A stretch of DNA of 54,903 nucleotides from Empedobacter sp036647415 (GCF_036647415.1 NZ_JAVXKG010000023.1:1-54903); one strand, 5' to 3'; counted from the first letter of the stretch, positions 23,749-32,858 are shown. Notes: a model not told the origin generated them from the letters alone. Numbers and translations are program-made.

Positions 23749-24127
23749 TTATATCTTTCTTTAAACCACTCACAAACCACGTTTCATTTTTTGTTTGATA
23801 AGAAATATTCAGACTATCTTTTGTCATCATAATTAGTTTACTTGGCGTCCAATCTACATTTCGTAATGTATTACCACCAGTCATTTCCATCTGGATATTT
23901 TCTAATGATTTTATTGATTTAAAATTTCCTTCAAAATCAAATTTATATACATTATTTTTTTGCGAAACTCGCACTACTCCATTTCCTTTCACAGTATCAT
24001 TTATAGAATCTTTATAGACAATATATCGTTCATATTTATCTTTATAAATTGTATTTTCTACATCATCTTCATTATTACAAGAAAGTAAGAATATAAAAAA
24101 CGAAGCAATAATAATCACATTTCTCAT
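23729..24127 (-). CDS. Small putative lipoprotein, function unknown
   Basis: A 132-residue exported protein with a lipoprotein signal (hydrophobic 4-15, LLSC lipobox, C17) followed by NNEDD. No domain is recognised. The C-terminal half (SKLIMMTKDSLNISYQTKNETWFVSGLKK) is vaguely similar in layout to that of the next lipoprotein upstream (NKLTIIYTKDGKTWTANA), so the two may be distant paralogues of a small beta-rich family. Its last codons and stop overlap the metK terminator hairpin. The reading frame is clean and the lipobox convincing, but the function is open. Confidence 0.75.
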   Translation of the reverse strand: MRNVIIIASFFIFLLSCNNEDDVENTIYKDKYERYIVYKDSINDTVKGNGVVRVSQKNNVYKFDFEGNFKSIKSLENIQMEMTGGNTLRNVDWTPSKLIMMTKDSLNISYQTKNETWFVSGLKKDIIKKTLN

Positions 24128-24174
24128 AAACCAAAGTTATTTATAAGATAACAAGAACTAACTCATTTTATTGC

Positions 24175-24201
24175 ACAAAAAAAGACGCATAAAGCGTCTT
24201 T
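24175..24201 (-). terminator. Intrinsic terminator of the second lipoprotein gene
   Basis: AAAGACGC (24181-24188) pairs with GCGTCTTT (24194-24201); on the minus strand a run of seven T follows. It shares its GACGC stem sequence with the metK terminator 450 bp away. Confidence 0.85.
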
Positions 24202-24220
24202 CTATTATTTCTATTAGTTA

Positions 24221-24604
24221 TTATCTTGTTGCATTAGCTGTCCAAGTTTTACCATCTTTTGTATAAATAATTGTAAGTTTATTACTATCTATTGTTATAA
24301 TAGAAGATTCATTAGATCCGATATTTACTAAAGTATTATCTCCTTTTTTCTCAAACTCTACTCCATTCAAATCAGGAATTTTATCCGAAAAAGCAAAATT
24401 ATACTTCGTTCCGCTAGCAATTTTTGTTACAAATACACTTCCACTATTAGAAGATATATTATTTGTTCCTTCTCTATAACTTATGCTTCCTTTATATGTT
24501 CCTGCAAAAAAATCATTGTTAGCAGGATCATCATCATTGTTACATCCTGTAAATACAAATAATGCAAAAACCGTAACGGCTAATAATTTTAATAAATTCT
24601 TCAT
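24221..24604 (-). CDS. Small putative lipoprotein, function unknown
   Basis: 127 residues with a typical Bacteroidota lipoprotein signal (lipobox VFTGC, C21) followed by NNDDDPANND, an acidic stretch that resembles the lipoprotein export signal leading to the cell surface in this phylum. The remaining about 100 residues are beta-rich (GTYKGSISYREGTNNIS ... SNKLTIIYTKDGKTWTA), without a recognised domain. Upstream of and possibly paralogous to the lipoprotein at 23729-24127, though a terminator separates them. Divergent from fabG. Confidence 0.78.
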   Translation of the reverse strand: MKNLLKLLAVTVFALFVFTGCNNDDDPANNDFFAGTYKGSISYREGTNNISSNSGSVFVTKIASGTKYNFAFSDKIPDLNGVEFEKKGDNTLVNIGSNESSIITIDSNKLTIIYTKDGKTWTANATR

Positions 24605-24718
24605 GTTTAATATTTTTTTATTGTTTGTAGATAATCACATTTTCAACTATAATACCACAAATTGTTAAGATTTATCATTCAAATGAATTTTAACATTTTT
24701 AACTCTCAATAAAAATTG

Positions 24719-24726
24719 TATTTTTG
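24719..24726 (+). promoter_or_regulatory. Candidate -7 box of fabG (TATTTTTG)
   Basis: Exact TAnnTTTG match 23 bases before the fabG ATG, the position expected for a short leader. Support is motif and position only. Confidence 0.5.
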
Positions 24727-24749
24727 AGCTTTAATAAATAGCTATAAAC

Positions 24750-25493
24750 ATGAATTTATTGCAAGGTAAAACAGCAATCGTAACTGGTGCAACACGTGGT
24801 ATTGGAAAAAGTATTGCTGAAGTTTTTGTAAAAAATGGCGCTAACGTTGCCTTTACTTATGCTTCTTCTGTAGAAAAAGCAAACGCTTTGGAAGAAGAAT
24901 TGGGACAATTCGGAAAAATAAAAGGATATCAATCTGATGCTTCTAATTATGAAGCTGCTCAAAAATTAGTTGAAGATGTTTTGGCTGAATTTGGTCAAAT
25001 TGATATTGTAATTAATAATGCAGGAATCACAAAAGACAACTTATTAATGAGAATGTCTGCAGAAGATTTCGAAAATGTAATTCAAACAAACTTAAATTCT
25101 GCTTTCAATTTAACTAAAGCTGTCATCAAACCTATGATGAAACAACGCTCTGGCTCTATCGTTAACATGTCTTCTATTGTAGGAATTAAAGGAAATGCTG
25201 GACAAGCAAATTATGCTGCATCAAAAGCAGGATTAATTGGTTTCTCAAAATCTGTAGCTTTAGAATTAGGTTCTCGTAACATCCGTTGTAATGCAATTGC
25301 ACCAGGATTTATCGAAACTGAAATGACAGAAGTTTTAGACCAAAAAGTGGTTGAAGAATGGCGTAATGGAATTCCATTGAAACGTGGTGGACAGCCAGAA
25401 GACGTTGCAAATGCATGTTTATTCTTAGCTTCGGATTTATCAAGTTATGTAACAGGACAAGTTTTAAGTGTTGACGGAGGTTTACACACTTAA
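24750..25493 (+). CDS. fabG: 3-oxoacyl-[acyl-carrier-protein] reductase
   Basis: NADPH-dependent short-chain dehydrogenase of type II fatty-acid synthesis, reducing 3-oxoacyl-ACP. Of 247 residues, the cofactor motif is TGATRGIGKS (about 12-21), NNAG at about 89-92, and the catalytic residues are the Ser of NMSSIVGIKGN and the YAASKAG Tyr/Lys pair (about 154/158). It ends with YVTGQVLSVDGGLHT, typical for FabG. SDRs of other specificity can look similar, but length and motifs favour FabG. It precedes menD by 82 bp with an extra promoter box between, so an operon is uncertain. Confidence 0.93.
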   Translation: MNLLQGKTAIVTGATRGIGKSIAEVFVKNGANVAFTYASSVEKANALEEELGQFGKIKGYQSDASNYEAAQKLVEDVLAEFGQIDIVINNAGITKDNLLMRMSAEDFENVIQTNLNSAFNLTKAVIKPMMKQRSGSIVNMSSIVGIKGNAGQANYAASKAGLIGFSKSVALELGSRNIRCNAIAPGFIETEMTEVLDQKVVEEWRNGIPLKRGGQPEDVANACLFLASDLSSYVTGQVLSVDGGLHT

Positions 25494-25532
25494 TTCTATA
25501 AAATATCATACTTTTATAAAGGTTTTGTTTAG

Positions 25533-25540
25533 TAAATTTG
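25533..25540 (+). promoter_or_regulatory. Candidate -7 box of menD (TAAATTTG)
   Basis: Exact TAnnTTTG match 36 bases before the menD TTG start codon. It suggests menD has its own promoter in addition to any read-through from fabG. Confidence 0.45.
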
Positions 25541-25575
25541 CTATTCAAAACCTTTTTTAATCTAAGAATTTCCAA

Positions 25576-27246
25576 TTGAGAAAAATATCAAATAAATTAA
25601 ATGTTCAATTAATTGCCGAAACTTTTTTAGCTTTCGGAATTGATCATATAATTCTTTCACCAGGCTCTCGCAATGGCGCTTTGACTATGCAATTTGCTAA
25701 CGACAAACGTTTCAAAACATTTAGTGTGATTGACGAACGTTCGGCTGGTTTTGTGGCTTTGGGTATGGCGCAACAAATTCAGAAACCTGTTGTAGTATGT
25801 TGTACTTCTGGTTCGGCAACTGCAAATTATTATCCCGCAATTACAGAAGCTTTTTTTCAGAATGTTCCTATAATTGTGCTTTCTGCCGATCGTCCAGAAC
25901 ATTTGGTAGATAATTTTGATGGACAAACTATTCGTCAAAAAGATATTTTTGAGAAACATTCTGTTCATAATGTTCAGCTTTCTGAGAGTGAAGAAACAGA
26001 TGATTTGACACGAAATATGTTGTTAACAAAATATGCGTTAATAGATTGTATGCACAAATCTGCTCCAATCCATATTAATATGCCATTTTCTGAACCTTTG
26101 TACGAATATGTAACCGAATCTGCAATAGAAATTGATACAATAACAATTCCGGCAAAAGAGTATCCAGAAATTGATGTGATTGATTTTATGAAACGTTGGA
26201 ATGCTTCTGAACGTAAAATGATTTTGGTTGGTTTACATCATCCTGATTCAGAATTTGGAAAATTTGTGAAACAATTGGCGCAAGATGATTCTGTCGTTGT
26301 GCTGAATGAAGTGACTTCTAATATAAATGATAAAAGATTTTTCAATAAAATAGATCAAGTTATTTTCCCGTATTCTGACGAAGAATTGGAAACATTGAAA
26401 CCAGATATTTTATTGACAATTGGACAAAATGTGGTTTCGAAAAAGATAAAAAAATTCTTGCGTGACCACAAACCAACACAACATTGGCATTTGGACGAAT
26501 ATTGGCAACCAGATACTTTTCAGGCTTTGACAGATAAAATTGAAACAAAACCTGAATTGTTTTTAGAGCAATTTGTACCATTTGTAAATCCAAAAGAATC
26601 TGATTATTACGAAACATGGAATACAATTCGTGAAGCGAACAACGTTAAACACAACAATTACATCAATATGATTCCGTTTTGTGATTTGAAAGCGTTTGAT
26701 TCTATTATTCGAAATTATCCCGAAAATTGGCAAATTCAATACGGAAACTCGACTGTAATTCGTTACGGATTATTGTTTGATCACAAAAATTCTAATCCTG
26801 TTTTTTGTAACCGCGGAACCAGTGGAATCGACGGCTCTACTTCTACCGCTGTCGGTGCTTGTATTGCTTCGGAGCAAAATACGGTGATGATTACTGGAGA
26901 TATTTCATTTTTCTATGATTCAAATGCTTTGTGGAATGTGAATATGCCGAATAATTTCAGAATTATTTTGATTAATAATGGTGGAGGAAATATTTTTAAA
27001 TTTATTCCTGGACCTTCTGAAAGCGATGTTGTGGAAGATTTCTTTGTTACAAAACATCATTATACGGCAGAATTATTGGCAAAAATGTACGATTTTGAAT
27101 ATCAATCGGTCAATAATTTAACTGATTTAGAAACAACTTTCAAAGATTTTTACAATGAAAGTAATCGTCCGAAGATTTTAGAAATAGATACTCGAAATGC
27201 GGATAACGATACTATTCTAAGAGCTTATTTTAGTCGTTTAAAATAA
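25576..27246 (+). CDS. menD: Menaquinone synthesis enzyme MenD
   Basis: Thiamine-diphosphate enzyme (SEPHCHC synthase) joining isochorismate and 2-oxoglutarate, the first committed step of menaquinone synthesis. The 556 residues contain HIILSPGSRNGALTMQF and IDERSAGFVALGMAQ (N-terminal Pyr domain with the active Glu), then a middle domain, then the PP domain with NRGTSGIDGSTSTAVGA and the GDISFFYDSNALWN ... NNGGGNIF thiamine-binding motif. It begins with TTG at 25576; the family N-terminus matches this start and no ATG is available. No other men genes are nearby in this window. Confidence 0.96.
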   Translation: MRKISNKLNVQLIAETFLAFGIDHIILSPGSRNGALTMQFANDKRFKTFSVIDERSAGFVALGMAQQIQKPVVVCCTSGSATANYYPAITEAFFQNVPIIVLSADRPEHLVDNFDGQTIRQKDIFEKHSVHNVQLSESEETDDLTRNMLLTKYALIDCMHKSAPIHINMPFSEPLYEYVTESAIEIDTITIPAKEYPEIDVIDFMKRWNASERKMILVGLHHPDSEFGKFVKQLAQDDSVVVLNEVTSNINDKRFFNKIDQVIFPYSDEELETLKPDILLTIGQNVVSKKIKKFLRDHKPTQHWHLDEYWQPDTFQALTDKIETKPELFLEQFVPFVNPKESDYYETWNTIREANNVKHNNYINMIPFCDLKAFDSIIRNYPENWQIQYGNSTVIRYGLLFDHKNSNPVFCNRGTSGIDGSTSTAVGACIASEQNTVMITGDISFFYDSNALWNVNMPNNFRIILINNGGGNIFKFIPGPSESDVVEDFFVTKHHYTAELLAKMYDFEYQSVNNLTDLETTFKDFYNESNRPKILEIDTRNADNDTILRAYFSRLK

Positions 27247-27260
27247 AAAATATTCATAAT

Positions 27261-27294
27261 AAAAGAGAAATCATCAATTACTTGGTTTCTCTTT
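27261..27294. terminator. Terminator hairpin between menD and the OmpA-like gene
   Basis: AAAAGAGAAA (27261-27270) pairs with TTTCTCTTTT (27285-27294). It serves menD and overlaps the last seven codons and stop (27274-27276) of the convergent OmpA-like gene. Confidence 0.8.
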
Positions 27295-27813
27295 TCTAAT
27301 TCCAAATGAAATTCTATTTTCTTCTTTAAGTTTCCATTCTGGACATTCTTCATCAATGCATTCTTTCCATCTTAAATCTGAATCAAGTTTTAATTCGATG
27401 CTAATATTCTTAAATATCTTATTATTTTTAATCATATATTTTTTGACATTTTCAGCTCTTTTCTTTGCTAATCTTTTCAACTTATTTTTATCTGAATCTA
27501 AATTTGTATAACTAATAATTGATAATTTCTCAATATCTTCTACTTTTAAAGAATTTAAAAATGATGAAATAAAATTATCAAGTTGTTTTAATTCAGATTC
27601 ACTAATTTCAGTTTTATCTTTATCAAAGTAAATTGTCGGAGTCGAATAACAAATCATTTCTTGCCACTGACATCCATTATTTTCTTTTGGACCTTTTACA
27701 GTTGGACAATGATCTTCAACATCAGGAATTCCATCTCCATCAGTATCAATCAAATCTTGAGCAAATATAATTGGACTAAAAAATATATTTATGATGAATA
27801 AAAGTGATTTCAT
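27274..27813 (-). CDS. Exported protein with TSP3-like repeat and degenerate OmpA-like domain
   Basis: 179 residues with a signal peptide (to about IIFAQ), then a thrombospondin type 3-like calcium-binding stretch DTDGDGIPDVEDHCP (about 23-37), and a C-terminal OmpA-like region with TPTIYFDKDKTEISESELKQLDNF and KRLAKKRAENVKKYMIKNN. This resembles the end of peptidoglycan-anchored OmpA proteins in Bacteroidota, but without a barrel and with weakly conserved peptidoglycan-contact residues. Its start overlaps the SanA-like stop by 4 bp (ATGA), implying coupled translation. Role likely envelope-related. Confidence 0.8.
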   Translation of the reverse strand: MKSLLFIINIFFSPIIFAQDLIDTDGDGIPDVEDHCPTVKGPKENNGCQWQEMICYSTPTIYFDKDKTEISESELKQLDNFISSFLNSLKVEDIEKLSIISYTNLDSDKNKLKRLAKKRAENVKKYMIKNNKIFKNISIELKLDSDLRWKECIDEECPEWKLKEENRISFGIRKEKPSN

Positions 27814-28466
27814 ATTATCTCAATTTTCTCTCCCAAAAATTTTGGTTGAACATTAAAAAAGCTATCAATAAAAACTTTAGTTCGAGCAAAATATTCGCGA
27901 ATATTTGTTTTCAATCCTGCATGTTTATTGACATCTTTGGCATTATAACCAAAAGCTTTAATTCCGTTTTGACGAGCAATATAAACTGCACGCTCGTTAT
28001 GAAATTCTTGCGAAACAACAATAAATTCATTCTGACCAAAAATTTCTTTCGCGCGTATCATAGAATCTAAGGTTCTGAAACCTGCATGATCTAAATAAAT
28101 CACATTTGCTGGAATTCCATTTTTTATCAAGGCTTGTTTCATTGCTTCTGGTTCATTGTAGTTTTTTCTTCCATGATCTCCACTCAAAATAAAATGCGTT
28201 ACTTTTCCCGATTTATACAATTTTGTCGCAGCTTCTATACGATACGTAAAATAATAATTTTGATAACCGCCCACCAAGTTTGGCGCAGTTCCCAAAACAA
28301 CTGCAACTTTTGTTTTCGGTAAAATTTCTAATTTATCTGTAACAAATTCTTCGGTTGATTTTTCTATTTTATAATTAGCAAAAGTTGTAAATAAAAGACT
28401 TGATATTGCTAAAATTAAAATAGTATAAAATGTTTTTTTTAGAAACTTTTTCGTTTTGATTTTCAT
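27810..28466 (-). CDS. SanA/YdcF-type (DUF218) membrane protein
   Basis: 218 residues: one N-terminal TM helix (about 10-30) and an extracytoplasmic DUF218 domain. The core AVVLGTAPN, FTYRIEAATKLYKSGKVTHFILSGDHGR, NYNEPEAMKQALIKNGIPANVIYLDHAGFRTLDS and FIVVSQEFHNERAVYIARQNG match SanA, linked in enterobacteria to envelope barrier function (vancomycin exclusion at high temperature). Encoded as the first gene of a two-gene unit with the OmpA-like protein, by a 4-bp overlap. The exact biochemical activity of SanA is unknown. Confidence 0.9.
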   Translation of the reverse strand: MKIKTKKFLKKTFYTILILAISSLLFTTFANYKIEKSTEEFVTDKLEILPKTKVAVVLGTAPNLVGGYQNYYFTYRIEAATKLYKSGKVTHFILSGDHGRKNYNEPEAMKQALIKNGIPANVIYLDHAGFRTLDSMIRAKEIFGQNEFIVVSQEFHNERAVYIARQNGIKAFGYNAKDVNKHAGLKTNIREYFARTKVFIDSFFNVQPKFLGEKIEII

Positions 28467-28531
28467 CGAATAATTAGAATTAGATTGATTGTTAAAAATA
28501 CATATTTATTGAAACTTAAACGAGAATAAAA

Positions 28532-30121
28532 TTACACATAACGAATTCTTTCTTCTTCTAGATCTATTTGATGAATTTGTTGACGAATTAATTCTTCATT
28601 AATTTCAGGATTTTTATTTAATTCCTTTAAATAATCACGCTGAATTTCGAACATTTCTAATAAAACAATTTTTATATTATCATCAATCCAACGAATATCT
28701 TGTGAATTTACTTGATCTTCCCAATGTTTCAAAACACGCTCCATACCAGTATGTCCAATCCAATCTCTTTCATACTTTTCTTTAATATGTAAATAAACAT
28801 GCTGTTTTAGATCTTTTTTAATTTGTAAATGCATCTCTGCATCTCCTTTTTCTTTTTCTAATTGTTCTAAGCCCAAAAATGGTTTATACTTATTTATTAT
28901 GTAAGGTAATGTAAGACCTTGAATGACTAATGTTAAAAGTATGACAACAAAGGTTACAAATAGAATCAAGTTTCGGTACGGAAAAGGTGCTCCGTTTAAC
29001 TGTAAAGGAATAGATAAAGCCGCTGCCAGCGAAACTACTCCACGCATCCCCGTCCATCCTAATACTAGAGGAGATAAAAGACTTCTTCTATTAAAATTCA
29101 TATTACGGGCTACATGTGGTCGAAATACAATAGTCGAAAACATGGCTACATAAGAGCTTATAATTCGAGCAACTATCAAAACAATTGTAACAATAACACC
29201 ATAAGCAATAGCAGTTTCTATCGGAATTCCGTTACTTTTTATTCCTGCTACAATTTCGGGTAATCCTAAACCAATTATAAAGAATACTAAACCATTTAAT
29301 AAAAACACAAAACTTTCCCAAAAATTAAACCCTTTTAGTCGGCTACTGCTGCTCAAAAAATTTAATTGATTTGATGCCATAAACAATCCTCCACTTACAA
29401 CTGCCAAAACACCAGAACAATGTGTTTCTTCTGCAATATAATACATAATATAAGGAACAATAAGGGTTAAAATAATGTCTGATGGCGCGTCTGTTGTTAA
29501 TCTTTTATGTACTTGCATAAAAATCCAAGCGATTATTAAGCCGATACCTACACCGCCAATTAGCATCCAAACAAAATCAACAATAGCATCTTGCCAAAGA
29601 AACTGTCCAGTACCAACAGTAACTAATGCAAATCTTAAAATAATTAATGACGAAGCGTCATTCAATAAACTTTCACCTTCTAATATTGCTGAAGTAGATT
29701 TCGGTATTTTCACAAATTTTGTAATTGCACCAGTACTTACTGCATCTGGAGGAGAAACAATACCTCCTAATACAAAACCTAATGCAATACTAAATCCCGG
29801 AATAATATGATTTGAAACTATTGCTACTAGAAAAGCTGTAAAAAGAACAACTAAAAAGGCAAAACTTCCAATAATACGCCACCATTTTTTCATTTCTTTT
29901 AAAGAAACATTCCAAGATGCTTCAAATAATAATGGAGGTAAAAAAATAAAGAATATTAAATCAGGATCAATATGAAGCATAGGTAATTCTGGAATAAAAC
30001 TAATTCCTAAACCAGCAATTACAAGTAATATTGGATAAGCAATTTTTAATTTATTCGCCCAAACATTTAATAATACAATTAAAACAATAATTGTAAAAAA
30101 GAAAGGTAAATTCTCAATCAT
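28532..30121 (-). CDS. CPA1-family Na+/H+ antiporter
   Basis: A 529-residue inner-membrane antiporter with about 12 TM helices in the first 410 residues. Diagnostic segments are FLPPLLFEASW, ALGFVLGGIVSPPDAVS, the ion-binding GESLLNDASSLIIL (with the ND pair) and GWTGMRGVVSLAAALSIP. A C-terminal cytoplasmic tail of about 120 charged residues (KEKGDAEMHLQIKKDL..., LIRQQIHQIDLEEERIRYV) probably regulates it. This arrangement corresponds to the NhaP/YjcE-type group. Exchanges sodium (or K+) for protons in pH and salt homeostasis. Single gene; divergent from the methyltransferase. Confidence 0.94.
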   Translation of the reverse strand: MIENLPFFFTIIVLIVLLNVWANKLKIAYPILLVIAGLGISFIPELPMLHIDPDLIFFIFLPPLLFEASWNVSLKEMKKWWRIIGSFAFLVVLFTAFLVAIVSNHIIPGFSIALGFVLGGIVSPPDAVSTGAITKFVKIPKSTSAILEGESLLNDASSLIILRFALVTVGTGQFLWQDAIVDFVWMLIGGVGIGLIIAWIFMQVHKRLTTDAPSDIILTLIVPYIMYYIAEETHCSGVLAVVSGGLFMASNQLNFLSSSSRLKGFNFWESFVFLLNGLVFFIIGLGLPEIVAGIKSNGIPIETAIAYGVIVTIVLIVARIISSYVAMFSTIVFRPHVARNMNFNRRSLLSPLVLGWTGMRGVVSLAAALSIPLQLNGAPFPYRNLILFVTFVVILLTLVIQGLTLPYIINKYKPFLGLEQLEKEKGDAEMHLQIKKDLKQHVYLHIKEKYERDWIGHTGMERVLKHWEDQVNSQDIRWIDDNIKIVLLEMFEIQRDYLKELNKNPEINEELIRQQIHQIDLEEERIRYV

Positions 30122-30232
30122 AGCAGAGTTGGTTAGTTAGGTGTAAAAATAATCTAATTTTTAATTCATTTATAATCCAAAAAATTCTTTAACACAAAAA
30201 GAAATTGATTAAATTTAATATAAAATTACATT

Positions 30233-31000
30233 ATGCCTTGGAATCCAGAAATCTATAACACCTTCAAAAGTATTCGTTATCAGCCATTTTATGATTTAAT
30301 AAGCCTCATTTCTGATGAAAATTTAAATAATTGTGTAGATGTTGGTTGTGGTACTGGTGAGCAAACTGCTATTTTATCAGAAAAATTTAAACAAGCAAGT
30401 TTTTTAGGAATTGACTCGTCAACGGAAATGTTAGAAAAATCGAAAGATTTAGAGCATGAAAATCTACGTTTTGAGCAAACAACGATTGAAGAATTTGCTG
30501 ATTCTGATTCTAAATATGATTTAATTTTCAGTAATGCAGCTTTACAATGGTCTGATAATCATGTCGAATTGTTTCCAAAATTAATTTCGAAACTGAATGA
30601 TAATGGTCAATTTGCTATTCAAATGCCTTGTCAAAAGGAAAATATTTTGAATATTATTTTAAGTGAACTTGTACAAGAACAACCTTATTCGGATTTTCTG
30701 AGTGGTTATCATCAAGAATCACCTTTATTAAGCATTGATGAATATGTAAAAATTATGTTTGATGAAGGTTTGAAAGATTTGAATATCAGTTTGCGTGTGT
30801 ATCCAATTTATGCTAATAATGAAACTGAATTGTATAATTTTATTTCTGGATCAGCACTAATTCCTTACATGGAAAGGCTTACGGTACATGAGCAAGAACT
30901 TTTTGTGAAGGAATTTCTACGACGAATCAAAAATTATTTTGAGCCATTTCCTGCAATTTATTCATTCAAAAGATTATTAATTTACGGAAGAAAAAAATAA
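30233..31000 (+). CDS. Class I SAM methyltransferase (trans-aconitate 2-methyltransferase-like)
   Basis: 255 residues. It opens with PWNPEIYNTFKSIRYQPFYDLISLI, as trans-aconitate methyltransferases do, followed by the SAM-binding motif VDVGCGTGEQTAILSEKF (about 35-52), the acidic LGIDSSTEML and YDLIFSNAALQWSDNH. The later half with YNFISGSALIPYMERL ... FVKEFLRRI and a YSFKRLLIYGRK ending also fits Tam. Tam methylates trans-aconitate, a spontaneous inhibitory by-product of the TCA cycle. Substrate assignment is by family only. Single gene ending in a bidirectional terminator. Confidence 0.85.
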   Translation: MPWNPEIYNTFKSIRYQPFYDLISLISDENLNNCVDVGCGTGEQTAILSEKFKQASFLGIDSSTEMLEKSKDLEHENLRFEQTTIEEFADSDSKYDLIFSNAALQWSDNHVELFPKLISKLNDNGQFAIQMPCQKENILNIILSELVQEQPYSDFLSGYHQESPLLSIDEYVKIMFDEGLKDLNISLRVYPIYANNETELYNFISGSALIPYMERLTVHEQELFVKEFLRRIKNYFEPFPAIYSFKRLLIYGRKK

Positions 31001-31006
31001 ATTTAA

Positions 31007-31050
31007 AACAACAAAAGACAATAAGTAAATCACAGATTGTCTTTTGTTTA
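31007..31050. terminator. Bidirectional terminator, methyltransferase / aminotransferase
   Basis: ACAAAAGACAAT (31011-31022) pairs with ATTGTCTTTTGT (31036-31047) between convergent genes. Confidence 0.85.
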
Positions 31051-31069
31051 TATTATTTTAATTCAAGTT

Positions 31070-32257
31070 TTAATTTAAATCATCTAAAACAGATTTTAAG
31101 ATTGTACAACCTTTTATAATATCTTCATCAGAAATATTAATTGGAGGTGTAATTCTTAAATTCTCTATACTATACATCAAGAAGAAAAGTATTAAACCGC
31201 GATTCATACATTCTGCTTGTACTTTTATTGTATATTCTGGTGAAGATAATTCTGGAGCAAGCATCAAACCTTTTCCATGTATTGTTTTAATTTTTGGATG
31301 TTGAAGATTTTCTCTAAACAATTGCTCTTTACGGTCAATATCTTCCATCAATTTTTCATCCTCAATAACATTCAATAACTCTAAAGAAGCCGCTGCAATA
31401 ACTGGGTTTCCACCAAAAGTTGTAATATGTCCCAATTGTGGATTTTGTTTTAGCGATGACATAATTTTATTGGACGTCATAAATGCACCAACAGGTAAAC
31501 CGCTAGCCATTCCTTTTCCCATTGCCACAATATCTGGTACAATACCAAAATGTTCGAAAGCAAATAATTTTCCTGTTCGCCCGAAACCTGGCTGTATTTC
31601 GTCCATTATCAGCAACGCGCCAACTTCCTCACAACGATTTTTTAGTTTGATAAAGAAATCATTTTCTGGTAAACGAAAACCTGAAGCTCCACGAATACTT
31701 TCTACAATAACACCAGCAGTTTCTGTTGTAATTTTTTGTAAATCAGCTTCGTTATTAAAATCAATAAAATAAACTTCTGGCAACAATGGTCGGAAAGCTG
31801 ACTTTTTTCTTTCATCACCAGAAACACTCAACGAACCGTGTGTATTACCGTGATATGCATTTCTGAAAGATATTAATTGCTGACGTCCCGTAAAACGTTT
31901 TGCTAATTTCAACGAAGCCTCTACTGCTTCTGTACCAGAATTTACCAAATAAACTTGTTCTAAACCTTCTGGCGTTAAATCGACCAAACGTTTGCACAAT
32001 TCTACTGGTTTTTCTTGCGCATATTCACCATAAACAGCGACATGCATATATTTGTTTACTTGATTTATAATTGCTTGATTAATGCGTGGGTGACTGTGTC
32101 CTAACGTATTTACAGAAACGCCTGCTACAAAATCAAGATAGGCTCTTCCATCCTTTCCGTAGATATAAGAGCCCTTTGCATAATCAACTTCAAAACCAGA
32201 CGCAAAATTTGTGGTTTGCGCCTGATATGTGAAAAATTCTTCTTTTAATGTTCCCAT
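31070..32257 (-). CDS. Class III PLP-dependent aminotransferase (acetylornithine/ornithine type)
   Basis: 395 residues of the aspartate aminotransferase superfamily, subgroup III. Motifs include FVAGVSVNTLGHSHPRI, VYLVNSGTEAVEASLKLAKRFTGR, SFRNAYHGNTHGSLSVSG, LIMDEIQPGFGRTG and the PLP lysine in AMGKGMASGLPVGAF (about 246). The enzyme transfers an amino group from an omega-amino donor to 2-oxoglutarate; candidate substrates are acetylornithine, ornithine or succinylornithine. It is the last gene of a Fur/OstA/lipoprotein/aminotransferase cluster (3-bp gap to the lipoprotein), not in an arginine operon, which leaves the true substrate open. Confidence 0.92.
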   Translation of the reverse strand: MGTLKEEFFTYQAQTTNFASGFEVDYAKGSYIYGKDGRAYLDFVAGVSVNTLGHSHPRINQAIINQVNKYMHVAVYGEYAQEKPVELCKRLVDLTPEGLEQVYLVNSGTEAVEASLKLAKRFTGRQQLISFRNAYHGNTHGSLSVSGDERKKSAFRPLLPEVYFIDFNNEADLQKITTETAGVIVESIRGASGFRLPENDFFIKLKNRCEEVGALLIMDEIQPGFGRTGKLFAFEHFGIVPDIVAMGKGMASGLPVGAFMTSNKIMSSLKQNPQLGHITTFGGNPVIAAASLELLNVIEDEKLMEDIDRKEQLFRENLQHPKIKTIHGKGLMLAPELSSPEYTIKVQAECMNRGLILFFLMYSIENLRITPPINISDEDIIKGCTILKSVLDDLN

Positions 32258-32259
32258 TA

Positions 32260-32820
32260 TTATTTTAATAATAAAAATACACCAACGCCGCCTAATGCAT
32301 AAGCTGCAACTGTAAGCGCATCTGATTTACCTTTTGAAAATTTTCTGATTTGAACATCAGAAATATCATTTTTATGAAATTTTAATTCTTCTTTTTTTCC
32401 TTTTACAACTGCATATAGCGTGTCAGCTTTCCACTGCTTTGCTTCTATTGTATATTGTTTACCCTGCACATCAACTTTATAAAATTTGTTTTCTTTTATA
32501 ATATCAGTCATTTTGATTGTTGATGGATCAATTACAGGCTTTTCCTTATTTATATTTTGTTCTTTTTTTAACAAAGCTTCTTTCACAAGCGCTTCTTCAT
32601 CTACTAATGCATTAGTATTGTTAAATGAATTTTGATTTGCTGGCGTTCTTTGTTTACGCGCTTCTGCCATTTGATTTGCTTTACCTCTCCTATTCTCATT
32701 AGGATTAGTCGTAGTTTCTTTAGCTAATTCGAGAGCGTATTCTTCTGGATCGAAAGCTTTATACGTATAACAACTTGTAAAAAATAAGGTAATTGCAAGA
32801 AATATGTAGTTTGTTTTCAT
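32260..32820 (-). CDS. Putative lipoprotein with central disordered region
   Basis: 186 residues. A lipoprotein signal ending FTSC (C17) is followed by YTYKAFDPEEYALEL, a polar Asn/Lys/Ala-rich stretch, a small beta domain (FYKVDVQGKQYTIEAKQWKADTLYAVVKGKKEELKFHKNDISDVQIRKF) and a hydrophobic C-terminal segment (LTVAAYALGGVGVFLLLK) that could be a TM helix or anchor. I recognise no named domain. It lies directly between the OstA-like gene and the aminotransferase, all on one strand, which suggests an envelope role. Confidence 0.8.
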   Translation of the reverse strand: MKTNYIFLAITLFFTSCYTYKAFDPEEYALELAKETTTNPNENRRGKANQMAEARKQRTPANQNSFNNTNALVDEEALVKEALLKKEQNINKEKPVIDPSTIKMTDIIKENKFYKVDVQGKQYTIEAKQWKADTLYAVVKGKKEELKFHKNDISDVQIRKFSKGKSDALTVAAYALGGVGVFLLLK

Positions 32821-32858
32821 GTGTCGCTTTTATGGTTAACGATTAAAATCAAAAAAGA

